From: Artemisia argyi
Taxonomy: Eukaryota; Streptophyta; Magnoliopsida; Asterales; Asteraceae
Length of the DNA stretch: 64,000 bases
Assembly: GCA_030686995.1 (NCBI GenBank)
Contig: CM060692.1
Coordinates: forward strand, 9,405,465 to 9,469,464
Reading direction: 5' to 3'
The stretch's first letter is position 1; each line of letters begins with the position of its first letter. Both the position numbers and the translations under genes were made by a program. Of this stretch, positions 34,665-44,550 are shown piece after piece. The notes under the pieces are model-generated. The model did not search any database. It was not told the DNA's origin and was given only the letters and a program-made list of their open reading frames with translations.

Positions 34665-37577
34665 CTACAGGAATAGATGTGGGTATTTAGCGCGAATCTG
34701 GTCTTCACGCTCCCAAGTGTACTCTGGTCCTCGCTTAGAGTTCCACCTAACCTTGACAATGGGAATACGGCTTTGTTTCAATTGTTTGGCGTCTCGGTCC
34801 ACGATTTCTACTGGTTCCTCAACAAAGTTAAGCTTGTCGTCGACCCGAATTTCTTTTAACGGAATGACAAGAGATTCGTCTGATAAACACTTCTTCAGGT
34901 TTGATACGTGAAAGGTATCGTGTACTCTACTGAGTTCTTCCGGAAGTTCAAGTTTGTATGCCACGGGGCCAATCCTTTCTAGGATTTTGAATGGCCCAAC
35001 GTATCTAGGATTTAATTTCCCACGTTTCCCAAATCGAACCATTCCTTTCCAAGGAGATACTTTTAACATAACTCTATCTCCAACTTGGAATTCCATGGGT
35101 TTTCGCCTCACGTCGGCATAACTCTTTTGCCTGTCTCGGGCTGCTTGCAAGCGCTGTTTGATTTGCATGATTTTATCAGTGGTTTCTTGAATGATGTCGG
35201 GTCCCGTGATTTGTGCATCTCCGACTTCAGCCCAACAAACTGGTGATCGGCATTTCCGGCCATAAAGGGCTTCAAATGGAGCTGCCTTGATGCTAGCGTG
35301 ATAGCTGTTGTTGTATGAGAACTCTGCTAAGGGTAAGTGTCTATCCCAACCTTTACCAAAGTCGATCACACATGCTCGGAGCATGTCTTCCAAGGTTTGA
35401 ATAGTTCTCTCACTCTGACCGTCGGTCTGCGGGTGATATGCAGTACTCATATCCAGGCGAGTACCCAATGCTTTCTGTAACGACTGCCAAAAGTTTGACG
35501 TGAAACGGCTATCTCGATCCGAGATAATGGAAATTGGCACTCCGTGTCGTGAGACTATTTCTTTCAAATATAATTGTGCAAGGGTGCTCATCTCATCGGT
35601 TTCTTTTATTGGTAGAAAATGCGCGGATTTGGTGAGGCGATCAATGATGACCCAAATGGTATCAAATCCTCTTGGTGTCTTAGGTAATTTTGTGATGAAA
35701 TCCATTGTAATCCTTTCCCACTTCCACATCGGAAGCTCGGGTTGTATCAACAAACCGGATGGCTTTTGACACTCAGCCTTTACCCTTGAACACGTCAAAC
35801 ATTTTCCGACATACTCGGCGATGTCGGCTTTCATGTTTGGCCACCAATAAAGTTTCTTGAGATCCTGATACATCTTATCAGACCCTGGGTGGATGGAATA
35901 TTTAGACTTGTGAGATTCATGCATGATGAGATCTCGTATTCCCCCATAGAGTGGAATCCAACTTCGGTCTTTGAAACATAACCTTCCGTCTGATTTCTTC
36001 ACAAAGCCATTCTCACTTTCTGGCATACCGTAGATCTTCTCTTTTGGTTTGTTCTCTTCCTTGAGAGCTTCGGTCTGGGCCTCAAGGATCTTTGATGGAA
36101 GCGGTGATATAATTGTCATCCCTAGAGATCTGACTCTAAGAGGTGTAATTCGCTCCTTTCTACTCAAGGCATCTGCTACAACATTTGCCTTCCCAGGGTG
36201 ATAGCGAATCTCGCAATCATAGTCACTGAGTAATTCCAACCATAGGCGTTGTCTCATGTTCAACTCCTTCTGGTCTAGAATGTCTTGTAGGCTTTTGTGA
36301 TCTGTAAACACTATGCACTTGGTGCCATACAGGTAGTGTCTCCACAGTTTAAGAGCAAATACTACTGCTCCTAATTCGAGATCATGGGTGGTATAGTTCT
36401 TCTCGTGGGTTTTGAGTTGTCGAGAAGCATATGCGATAACTTTGCTCCTTTGCATTAATACCGCGCCTAAACCTTGGCATGATGCATCGCAATACACCAC
36501 GAAGTCTTCGCTACCCACTGGTAGTGCCAAGATCGGAGCTTCACAAAGCTTCTGTTTTAAAAGTTGGAATGACGATTCTTGTTCTTCTCCCCAATCAAAC
36601 TTTTTCTTCTTTTGCGTCAATTCCGACAAAGGTTTGGCGATTTTTGAGAAACCTTCGATGAATCTACGATAGTACCCTGCAAGACCTAAAAATTGACGTA
36701 TCTCCGTGGGGTTTGTAGGAGATGCCCAATTTTTTATTGCTTCGATCTTTGCGGGATCCACGTGAATGCCCTTGCTATCGATCATGTGTCCAAGAAATTG
36801 CACTTTCTCTATCCAAAAGTCACACTTGGAAAATTTGGCGTACAATTTCTCCTTTTTGAGTAGTTCCAAGATACTTGTTAAATGCTCTGCATGCTCTTCC
36901 TTATTTCGGGAATAAATAAGGATGTCGTCGATGAACACGATTACGAATTTGTCCAAATAAGGCTTGCACACTCGATTCATTAAGTCCATAAACACAGCTG
37001 GTGCGTTAGTTAGACCGAATGGCATTACATGGAATTCGTAGTGGCCGTATCGTGTCCTGAAAGCCGTTTTTGGGATGTCTTCTTCTCTTACTCTTAGTTG
37101 GTGATAACCCGATCTCAGATCAATCTTCGAGTAAACACTCGATCCTTGAAGTTGATCGAAAAGGTCATCGATCCTGGGTAATGGGTATCGATTCTTTATT
37201 GTAAGTTTGTTCAACTCACGATAATCAATACACATTCTGAAAGATCCGTCCTTCTTTTTGACAAATAACACCGGAGCTCCCCAAGGCGAGGAACTAGGTC
37301 GAATGAACCCTTTATCTAATAATTCTTGCAGTTGTTCGGATAATTCTTTCATCTCGGATGGCGCCAATCTATAGGGTGCTCGCGCCACTGGTGCTGCTCC
37401 TGGCACCAAGTCGATCTGGAATTCCACCTGGCGGACGGGTGGAAGGCCGGGCAACTCGTCGGGAAATACTTCAGGGAAGTTCTTTACTACAGGCACATCT
37501 TCGGGTCGCTTCTCCTCCAGCTTCTTTTCTGTCACTTGTGCCAAAAAGGCATGACATCCGCTATCGATATACTTCAC
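34665..37577 (-). pseudogene. E1 pol: RT - RNase H - integrase - chromodomain
   Basis: 970 codons from the first Met ([12 protein letters not shown]) of a frame that continues the protease segment. [41 protein letters not shown]. RNase [18 protein letters not shown]. Integrase: HHCC finger, D-D-E in TMDFITKLP / ISDRDSRF / GQSERTIQ. Chromodomain: [10 protein letters not shown]...[15 protein letters not shown]. All catalytic residues are kept. It differs from E2 at scattered residues (YEFH/YEFQ, LQDIL/LQHIL, RQRLW/RQRRW). Not translated from the normal start because of two upstream nonsense changes. Confidence 0.9.
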
Positions 37578-37676
37578 CGTTTTGACGTATGATATGATGC
37601 CGAGGCGGGTCTTACTTCGTTCACCACGGATGATTAAGGTTTCATCTTGAAAAGGGATGTGGACGACTTTCTCGTC

Positions 37677-38618
37677 TCAGATGATTCTAGCGCGGTTCTT
37701 GGATAGCCAATCCATGCCGATGACCACGTCGAAGCTGCCAAGCTTAATCGGCATGAGGTCGATATTGAAAGGTTCGTCGAGTAAGAGTAGGGTGCAACCT
37801 TGGATTACGGTGCTTGTGCTTACTAGTTCTCCGTTGGCTAGTTCAATTTCATAGGTGGTGTGTAGTTCGGTCGGGTGGATGTTAAGTAATGACGCAAGCG
37901 AAGTAGATACAAAACTTTTATCGGCTCCAGAATCAAATAAAACTTTAGCAGGATGATTGTTAAGTAAAAACGTACCGGTAACTACATCTGGGTCTTCCTG
38001 CGCATTTCCTCTTTCCATCACAAATGCTCTTCCCCGAGCGTTATTGTTCTGGTTGGCAGTTTGGTTCGGGCACCGGTTCTTGTAATGCCCCTTTTCGCCA
38101 CATCCATGGCACACCATAGTCACGGGTTGCAAGTTGGCGCCAGTGGCCTTGCAGTCTTGAGTTTTGTGGCCGGTCCTTTGGCATTTTCCACACTTAGTGA
38201 AACAGGGCCCATTGTGGTGCAGCTTACATCGGTTACACATAGGAGCGGGTCTGGCATAACCCCCAGTTCCAACGGGTGCAGCAATATAAGCCCTGGCGGC
38301 TTCCTGTTGGCGGTTCTGTCGATTATGATGGTGGTTACGGTTCTGTTGGTAGTTCTGATTGTTATTATGGTTGTAGTTGCGGTTGTTGTTGTGGTGATTG
38401 CTGACATTGATGTTATTGTGAGAGTTGTTGTGGTTGTTGCTCCTGCGGTCATCAAACTTCCTTTTGTTGTCATTACCTCCTTGGCCCTGTCCGCGTTTTA
38501 TCTCTCGCTCAATCAACCTCTGAGTAATTGCCATAGCCTCCTCTAGGGTTTGAGGCTTAGACGCGGTGACATTACCCTCGATGTTTCTAGGCAACCCCTC
38601 GATGTACCTCTCTAGCAA
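37677..38618 (-). pseudogene. E1 gag C-terminus and protease
   Basis: Same frame as 38622-39227 and the pol segment. It contains the Asn/His-rich linker, knuckles [14 protein letters not shown] and [14 protein letters not shown], and protease [13 protein letters not shown]. It stops at 37677, where TGC (E2: ICDEKV) has become TGA. The frame after this stop is open to the end of pol. Confidence 0.87.
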
Positions 38619-38621
38619 TTT

Positions 38622-39227
38622 CTAGAGGTCTGGCACCTTAGCGGGGCATAGTAAGGCAAGCTCTTGGAACCTACGATCGTAAGTCCTAAAATCATACCCT
38701 TTTACCACCAAACGATCAAACTCATCTTCCAACTTCCTTATCTCAGTACGAGGGCAGTACTTCTTCAACATCTTTTGTTTGAACTCGGCCCACGAAATTT
38801 GGTAGGCTTCCTCTATACCCATGTTCTGGGCAGTAGAGTTCCACCAAGACAAAGCATCGTCCAAAAGGGTTCCTGTAGCAAATGTGACCTTGCAGTTGTC
38901 AGCACAACCGCTTCTCATAAAAACCGTCTCAGTACGCTCGAACCATCGGGCGAGCTCGGTCAATCCTTCAGTTCCCTTGAAGTAGGTGGGCTTGCAGGCC
39001 ATGAAATCCTTGTAGGTGCATTTGCGAACCACGGCCACCTCGTTTTCTCCGGTTGATCTATTCGTGCTGCTCGCACGAGCCATTGCAGCTGCTTGAGTCT
39101 CTAGTGCTGTTGCGACACTATCAGCAATCAATTTTTGGATAGCAGCTGGGGTCATGGCTGGTGTTGATGTTGCGGTTTTTGCTCTTGTACGAGGCATATT
39201 TCTATTTATACCACAAGAGAAGCACAT
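38622..39227 (-). pseudogene. E1 gag N-terminal part
   Basis: 201 codons, [16 protein letters not shown]... to CPAKVPDL. The stop comes from one base change, CTCGAG to CTCTAG (Glu to stop) near 38621, compared with E2. The capsid-like region ([18 protein letters not shown]...ALSWWNS) is intact. The likely real start is the internal MPRTRA. Confidence 0.87.
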
Positions 39228-39557
39228 GTTTAGAACTTACATAGTGACCGTGTCATGACAGAATAATTTAGTAACAAGGTAAGTAGTAAAAATCATAACA
39301 GTGCTGTCACAATCATAACATCTGGATAAAATTTTAACTCATTAATAATGATGAACTTGGTACCACAATATAGAAGAGTTACAACCACATACGCACATGA
39401 AAAACAGCCAAAGCATCATAAATTAATATCAACTTATAGCGATCATAACTAATAATAACTTGTTAAATTGTTTACAAAACAACTTATTACAAGATCTTTT
39501 ATTATTGCTACACGTAGCAAGTTAGGATGTCCAAGCTATAATTAATACATCAATACT

Positions 39558-40616
39558 CTACGAGTGGCCTGGCGAGTCTTCCAATTTGCGTTGGAGGCTT
39601 CGGACTATCCCGGTCAATTCCTCCACCTTCTGGTCTCTGTCTCTCTCCCTGGCTTGGGACTCTTCTAACCTGCGCTCGAGCGTCAAAATGCGGGTGTTGG
39701 TCGTAACGAGTTCAACAGCCTGTCGCTCATTTATGTCCTGCATCATTGCGGCAATGTCCCTCAGGTCTCGTACCTCCTGTCTCTCGTTCTCAAGTTTCTC
39801 CTCCAACTCGGAAATAACCTCGAGAGTTCCCTGCAGCTGAGTACCCATCAGGTTAAAGACCTCGTCCATAGCTATCCGTCCTATCACTAGATTTCCCACT
39901 TCCCCTTCGATGCTCTTAATACGCTCAAGGGAAATCTCGTTATTAAAATCCGCGATCTCATCAAAGTGATCTTCGTGCCTTCCGCGGGGTCTGGCCCAAG
40001 CATCCTCGGTCGTATTCTCAATGTGAGAATCTGATAGTGAGGGGGTTGAGAAATGCACTCCATCGCTGAGTGGTAACGGATTACTGCGGGCACGTAATGG
40101 TCGAGTAGGAGGTGATAATGGGACCGTGGTGGTCTGGTAGTAGAAGACAGTGGGCGGTGGTAAGGGACGTCTAGGTGATAGGGGTGATGATTGCGACATC
40201 ATCTGTAGAGGTGATGTAGGGGACGTAGGTGACGACGGTGGTGCTGGTGGTGGGCGAATGGAAGCTGTGGGTGCTCGTACCCGCTTTCGAGTATAGTAGA
40301 TCGTAGCGGAGCCTCGTCGTTCAACTGGTGCAGGTTGAGGTGGTGGTGATAATTGCGAGAAAAAGTTGGGAGATTCGGAGTCAGATGAGTCATTATCTGT
40401 CTCCGGGTCTGAAGCACGAAGGGGGGTCGGAATGGCTGGCGAAATCATCGGTGTGGCGGCGACTTCATCCTCCTCGAATGGTTCAGTCTCTTCAGACACA
40501 GCCATTGGCGAATTAGGAGTTGGAGTCATTAGTGACGCTAGTACGGTAGCGGGAGATGCGACCTCCTCGATTTGTGAGTCGAATTGTGGGACAGTGGGGT
40601 ATGAATCTGAAGACAT
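39558..40616 (-). CDS. ORF0 of E1: Pro-rich, coiled-coil protein upstream of gag
   Basis: 352 codons, fully open, near-identical to 43129-44187 (H/I, S/N and I/M style differences). Residues 1-170 are acidic then Pro/Ser/Thr-rich (many SP, PP, TSPTSP); residues ~215-340 form a long coiled coil (LEEKLENERQEVRDLRD, LERRLEESQARERDRDQ). It has no zinc finger or enzyme motif. It lies between primer site and gag, separated from gag by ~330 nt. Function unknown. I know of no standard Ty3 product in this place; similar sequences exist, from memory, in Asteraceae annotations. Confidence 0.75.
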   Translation of the reverse strand: MSSDSYPTVPQFDSQIEEVASPATVLASLMTPTPNSPMAVSEETEPFEEDEVAATPMISPAIPTPLRASDPETDNDSSDSESPNFFSQLSPPPQPAPVERRGSATIYYTRKRVRAPTASIRPPPAPPSSPTSPTSPLQMMSQSSPLSPRRPLPPPTVFYYQTTTVPLSPPTRPLRARSNPLPLSDGVHFSTPSLSDSHIENTTEDAWARPRGRHEDHFDEIADFNNEISLERIKSIEGEVGNLVIGRIAMDEVFNLMGTQLQGTLEVISELEEKLENERQEVRDLRDIAAMMQDINERQAVELVTTNTRILTLERRLEESQARERDRDQKVEELTGIVRSLQRKLEDSPGHS

Positions 40617-40849
40617 GATACTGTAATAATCCCGAATATAATAACATAAGTATAAGTTATTGATATAATAATCATTTTAATTCACCATGACGTCTAATAG
40701 TTATGCGTCATCTGTTACGCAAAATTTAATGGGAAATGTTGGCAAAGTGTTGGCACGGAGGGCATTAGGTATCAAAGTTTAAATGGTCCATTTTTAGAGT
40801 ACAATTATAGTCCAGTGTTTTGAAAATACACTCGGTTCTCTATAATTAT

Positions 40850-40862
40850 GGCTCTGATACCA
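40850..40862 (-). other. Primer-binding site of E1
   Basis: On the - strand TGGTATCAGAGCC, three bases from the LTR terminus at 40866; matches initiator Met tRNA. Confidence 0.9.
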
Positions 40863-40865
40863 ATC

Positions 40866-41923
40866 TGTAACACCCCTAAATTTGTAAGTAAGCAGCGGAA
40901 GACTAATTGGGGTATTACTTCTCAGATCGTAGTCATAACCATAGAAAACGACTCGAAAGAGGCGTTTTTATAAAAGTTCAGTTATCATTTTATAAATATA
41001 ACATAACATGACACAAGGAAGTTTTACGATAAATTCAGAGTTACAATTAAAATGGTTTCTGATAACAAGAAACAAATGATAACTTTATTAAACATGGTCC
41101 ATAAAGAGGGGTCATTTGCCAATCTCCGTGCCCGTTTTGCCAGCGTCAGTTACCTGAGATAAACATGCTAAAAAGGTCAACATGAATGTTGAGTGAATCC
41201 ATAGTGTTTAAGTTGTAATAGTTGAACACAAGCCAATAGTAGTAAAAACAGTAGCATCGCAGTGTAATATATATATATATTGCACTAAGCCTCATGACAC
41301 GCAAACCTTAACATCGGGTGTAATATAATAAATCCCACACCATGAAATGGTGTAGGTGATAATGCCCTCGTGTAATAGGAGTTTGTCAGGCTCCTCAGTT
41401 AATTTGAATAAAGTGCACTTGGTTACTTACCCAGCAACTCAAATGGGGCGTCAACTGCCAATAGATCTATTCACCGAATTCGCGTTCACTCGCAAGTGAT
41501 TAATGGTTCATGATATGAGGGACTTTTTGACAAGTGGTAACTTAGGCAATATAAATCAGGCCAGCATACAGAAAAATACTTGTGTTCAGTTTAGTAGCAT
41601 GTATCTCCCCACGGGATTTGAAAAACATAGTAAAAGGTGGGACTATGAACTCACCTTAGTAGTACAGTGGTAGTGGTAAGGATTTCAGTTACGGTCAAGG
41701 AACGGCTCCAACACACAACCTAGATAGTACGATAAATTTTAGTGTTTTGATAGTCCGAATAGGTTAATCGCGAATGTTTTAAGAATGAAATGATTTATTG
41801 GTTTGACGACAATAGAATTCGTGGTTTAAACGACATGGTCGAAATTGAGATGGTCGAAATTCGTGGTTTAAACGACATGGTCGAAATTCGTGGTTTAAAC
41901 GACATGGTCGAAATTCGTGGTTT
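40866..41923 (-). repeat. Truncated 5' LTR of E1 (U5 side only)
   Basis: 1058 bp, of which 40866 to about 41852 is collinear with the U5-side ~990 bp of the 3' LTR (31414-32395). The TATA/promoter half is absent. From about 41852 the sequence becomes a short tandem repeat leading into the palindrome centre. It shares private variants with E1's own 3' LTR (CATACAGAAAAATAC; AAAGGTGGG). Confidence 0.9.
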
Positions 41924-41930
41924 AAACCAC
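41840..41930. repeat. Centre of the 20.9-kb palindrome
   Basis: Units of TGGTCGAAATTCGTGGTTTAAACGACA type (27 bp, core GTGGTTTAAAC) repeat about three times, ending in the perfect dyad GTGGTTTAAACCAC at 41917-41930 (symmetry point 41923/41924). GTTTAAAC is itself self-complementary. The normal LTR has only one copy of this unit (32370-32390). Confidence 0.9.
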
Positions 41931-42879
41931 GAATTCTATTGTCGTCAAACCAATAAATCATTTCATTCTTAAAACATTCGCGATTAACCTATTCGGACTA
42001 TCAGAACACTAAAATTTATCGTACTATCTAGGTTGTGTGTTGGAGCCGTTCCTTGACCGTAACTGAAATCCTTACCACTACCACTGTACTACTAAGGTGA
42101 GTTCATAGTCCCACTTTTACTATGTTTTCAAATCCCGTGGGGAGATACATGCTACTAAACTGAACACAAGTATTTTCTTATGCTATCCTGATTTATATTG
42201 CCTAAGTTACCACTTGTCAAAAAGTCCCTCATATCATGAACCATTAATCACTTGTGAGTGAACGCGAATTTGGTGAATAGATCTATTGGCAGTTGACGCC
42301 CCATTTGAGTTGCTGGGTAAGTAACCAAATGCACTTTATTCGAATTAACTGAGGAGCCTGACAAACTCCTATTACACGAGGGCATTATCACCTACACCAT
42401 TTCATGGTGTGGGATTTATTATATTACACCCGATGTTAAGGTTTGTGTGTCATGAGGCTTAGTGCAATATATATATATTACACTGCGATGCTACTGTTTT
42501 TACTACTATTGGCTTGTGTTCAACTATTACAACTTAAACACTATGGATTCACTCAACATTCATGTTGACCTTTTTAGCATGTTTATCTCAGGTAACTGAC
42601 GCTGGCAAAACGGGCACGGAGATTGGCAAATGACCCCTCTTTATAGACCATGTTTAATAAAGTTATCATTTGTTTCTTGTTATCAGAAACCATTTTAATT
42701 GTAACTCTGAATTTATCGTAAAACTTCCTTGTGTCATGTTATGTTATATTTATAAAATGATAACTGAACTTTTATAAAAACGCCTCTTTCGAGTCGTTTT
42801 CTATGGTTATGACTACGATCCGAGAAGTAATACCCCAATTAGTCTTCCGCTGCTTACTTACAAATTTAGGGGTGTTACA
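41924..42879 (+). repeat. Truncated 5' LTR of E2 (U5 side only)
   Basis: 956 bp collinear with the end of the E2 3' LTR (about 51374-52328), beginning at ACCACGAATTC. It ends GGGGTGTTACA at 42879. The promoter half is missing. It shares E2-specific variants with 49144-52328 (CTTATGCTATCC; CCCACTTTTAC). Confidence 0.9.
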
Positions 42880-42882
42880 GAT

Positions 42883-42895
42883 TGGTATCAGAGCC
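42883..42895 (+). other. Primer-binding site of E2
   Basis: TGGTATCAGAGCC, three bases after the LTR end; complementary to plant initiator Met tRNA 3' end. Confidence 0.92.
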
Positions 42896-43128
42896 ATAAT
42901 TATAGAGAACCGAGTGTATTTTCAGAACACTGGACTATAATTTTGCTCTAAAAACGTACCATTTAAACCTTGATACCTAATGCCCTCCGTGCCAACACTT
43001 TGCCAACATTTCCCATTAAATTTTGCGTAACAGATGACGCATAACTATTAGATGTCATGGTGAATTAAAATGATTATTATATCAATAACTTATACTTATG
43101 TTATTATATTCGGGATTATTACAGTATC

Positions 43129-44187
43129 ATGTCTTCAGATTCCTACCCCACTGTCCCACAATTCGACTCACAAATCGAGGAGGTCGCATCTCCCGCTACC
43201 GTACTAGCGTCACTAATGACTCCAACTCCTAATTCGCCAATGGCTGTGTCTGAAGAGACTGAACCATTCGAGGAGGATGAAGTCGCCGCCACACCGATGA
43301 TTTCGCCAGCCATTCCGACCCCCCTTCGTGCTTCAGACCCGGAGACAGATAATGACTCATCTGACTCCGAATCTCCCAACTTTTTCTCGCAATTATCACC
43401 ACCACCTCAACCTGCACCAGTTGAACGACGAGGCTCCGCTACGATCTACTATACTCGAAAGCGGGTACGAGCACCCACAGCTTCCATTCGCCCACCACCA
43501 GCACCACCGTCGTCACCTACGTCCCCTACATCACCTCTACAGATGATGTCGCAATCATCACCCCTATCACCTAGACGTCCCTTACCACCGCCCACTGTCT
43601 TCTACTACCAGACCACCACGGTCCCATTATCACCTCCTACTCGACCATTACGTGCCCGCAGTAATCCGTTACCACTCAGCGATGGAGTGCATTTCTCAAC
43701 CCCCTCACTATCAGATTCTCACATTGAGAATACGACCGAGGATGCTTGGGCCAGACCCCGCGGAAGGCACGAAGATCACATTGATGAGATCGCGGATTTT
43801 AATAACGAGATTTCCCTTGAGCGTATCAAGAACATTGAAGGGGAAGTGGGAAATCTAGTGATGGGACGGATAGCTATGGACGAGGTCTTTAACCTGATGG
43901 GTACTCAGCTGCAGGGAACTCTCGAGGTTATTTCCGAGTTGGAGGAGAAACTTGAGAACGAGAGACAGGAGGTACGAGACCTGAGGGACATTGCCGCAAT
44001 GATGCAGGACATAAATGAGCGACAGGCTGATGAACTCGTTACGACCAACACCCGCATTTTGACGCTCGAGCGCAGGTTAGAAGAGTCCCAAGCCAGGGAG
44101 AGAGACAGAGACCAGAAGGTGGAGGAATTGACCGGGATAGTCCGAAGCCTCCAACGCAAATTGGAAGACTCGCCAAGCCACTCGTAG
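43129..44187 (+). CDS. ORF0 of E2: Pro-rich, coiled-coil protein upstream of gag
   Basis: 352 codons, MSSDSYPTVPQFDSQ to KLEDSPSHS, first ATG after the primer site (about 234 nt leader). The acidic N-terminus, Pro/Ser/Thr-rich middle and ~125-residue coiled coil are as in E1. It is followed by 330-360 nt of AT-rich spacer and then gag in a separate frame. The conservation of the frame in both E arms, and of its coiled-coil half in both G arms, argues for selection during the family's activity. A structural or assembly role is a guess. Confidence 0.78.
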   Translation: MSSDSYPTVPQFDSQIEEVASPATVLASLMTPTPNSPMAVSEETEPFEEDEVAATPMISPAIPTPLRASDPETDNDSSDSESPNFFSQLSPPPQPAPVERRGSATIYYTRKRVRAPTASIRPPPAPPSSPTSPTSPLQMMSQSSPLSPRRPLPPPTVFYYQTTTVPLSPPTRPLRARSNPLPLSDGVHFSTPSLSDSHIENTTEDAWARPRGRHEDHIDEIADFNNEISLERIKNIEGEVGNLVMGRIAMDEVFNLMGTQLQGTLEVISELEEKLENERQEVRDLRDIAAMMQDINERQADELVTTNTRILTLERRLEESQARERDRDQKVEELTGIVRSLQRKLEDSPSHS

Positions 44188-44550
44188 AGTATTGATGTAT
44201 TAATTATAGCTTGGACATCCTAACTTGCTACGTGTAGCAACAATAAAAGATCTTGTAATAAGTTGTTTTGTAAACAATTTAACAAGTTATTATTAGTTAT
44301 GATCGCTATAAGTTGATATTAATTTATGACGCTTTGGCTGTTTTTCATGTGCGTATGTGGTTGTAACTCTTCTATATTGTGGTACCAAGTTCATCATTAT
44401 TAATGAGTTAAAATTTTATCCAGATGTTATGATTGTGACAGCACTGTTATGATTTTTACTACTTACCTTGTTATTAAATTATTCTGTCATGACACGGTCA
44501 CTATGTAAGTTCTAAACATGTGCTTCTCTTGTGGTATAAATAGAAATATG
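44188..44550 (+). other. Spacer between ORF0 and gag
   Basis: AT-rich, no ORF. Carries AATAAAAGATCTTGTAATAAG near 44240 and a TATA-like GGTATAAATAG just before gag (44532-44542), so an internal start for gag-pol, or splicing or reinitiation, is possible; the sequence alone does not decide. Confidence 0.4.
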
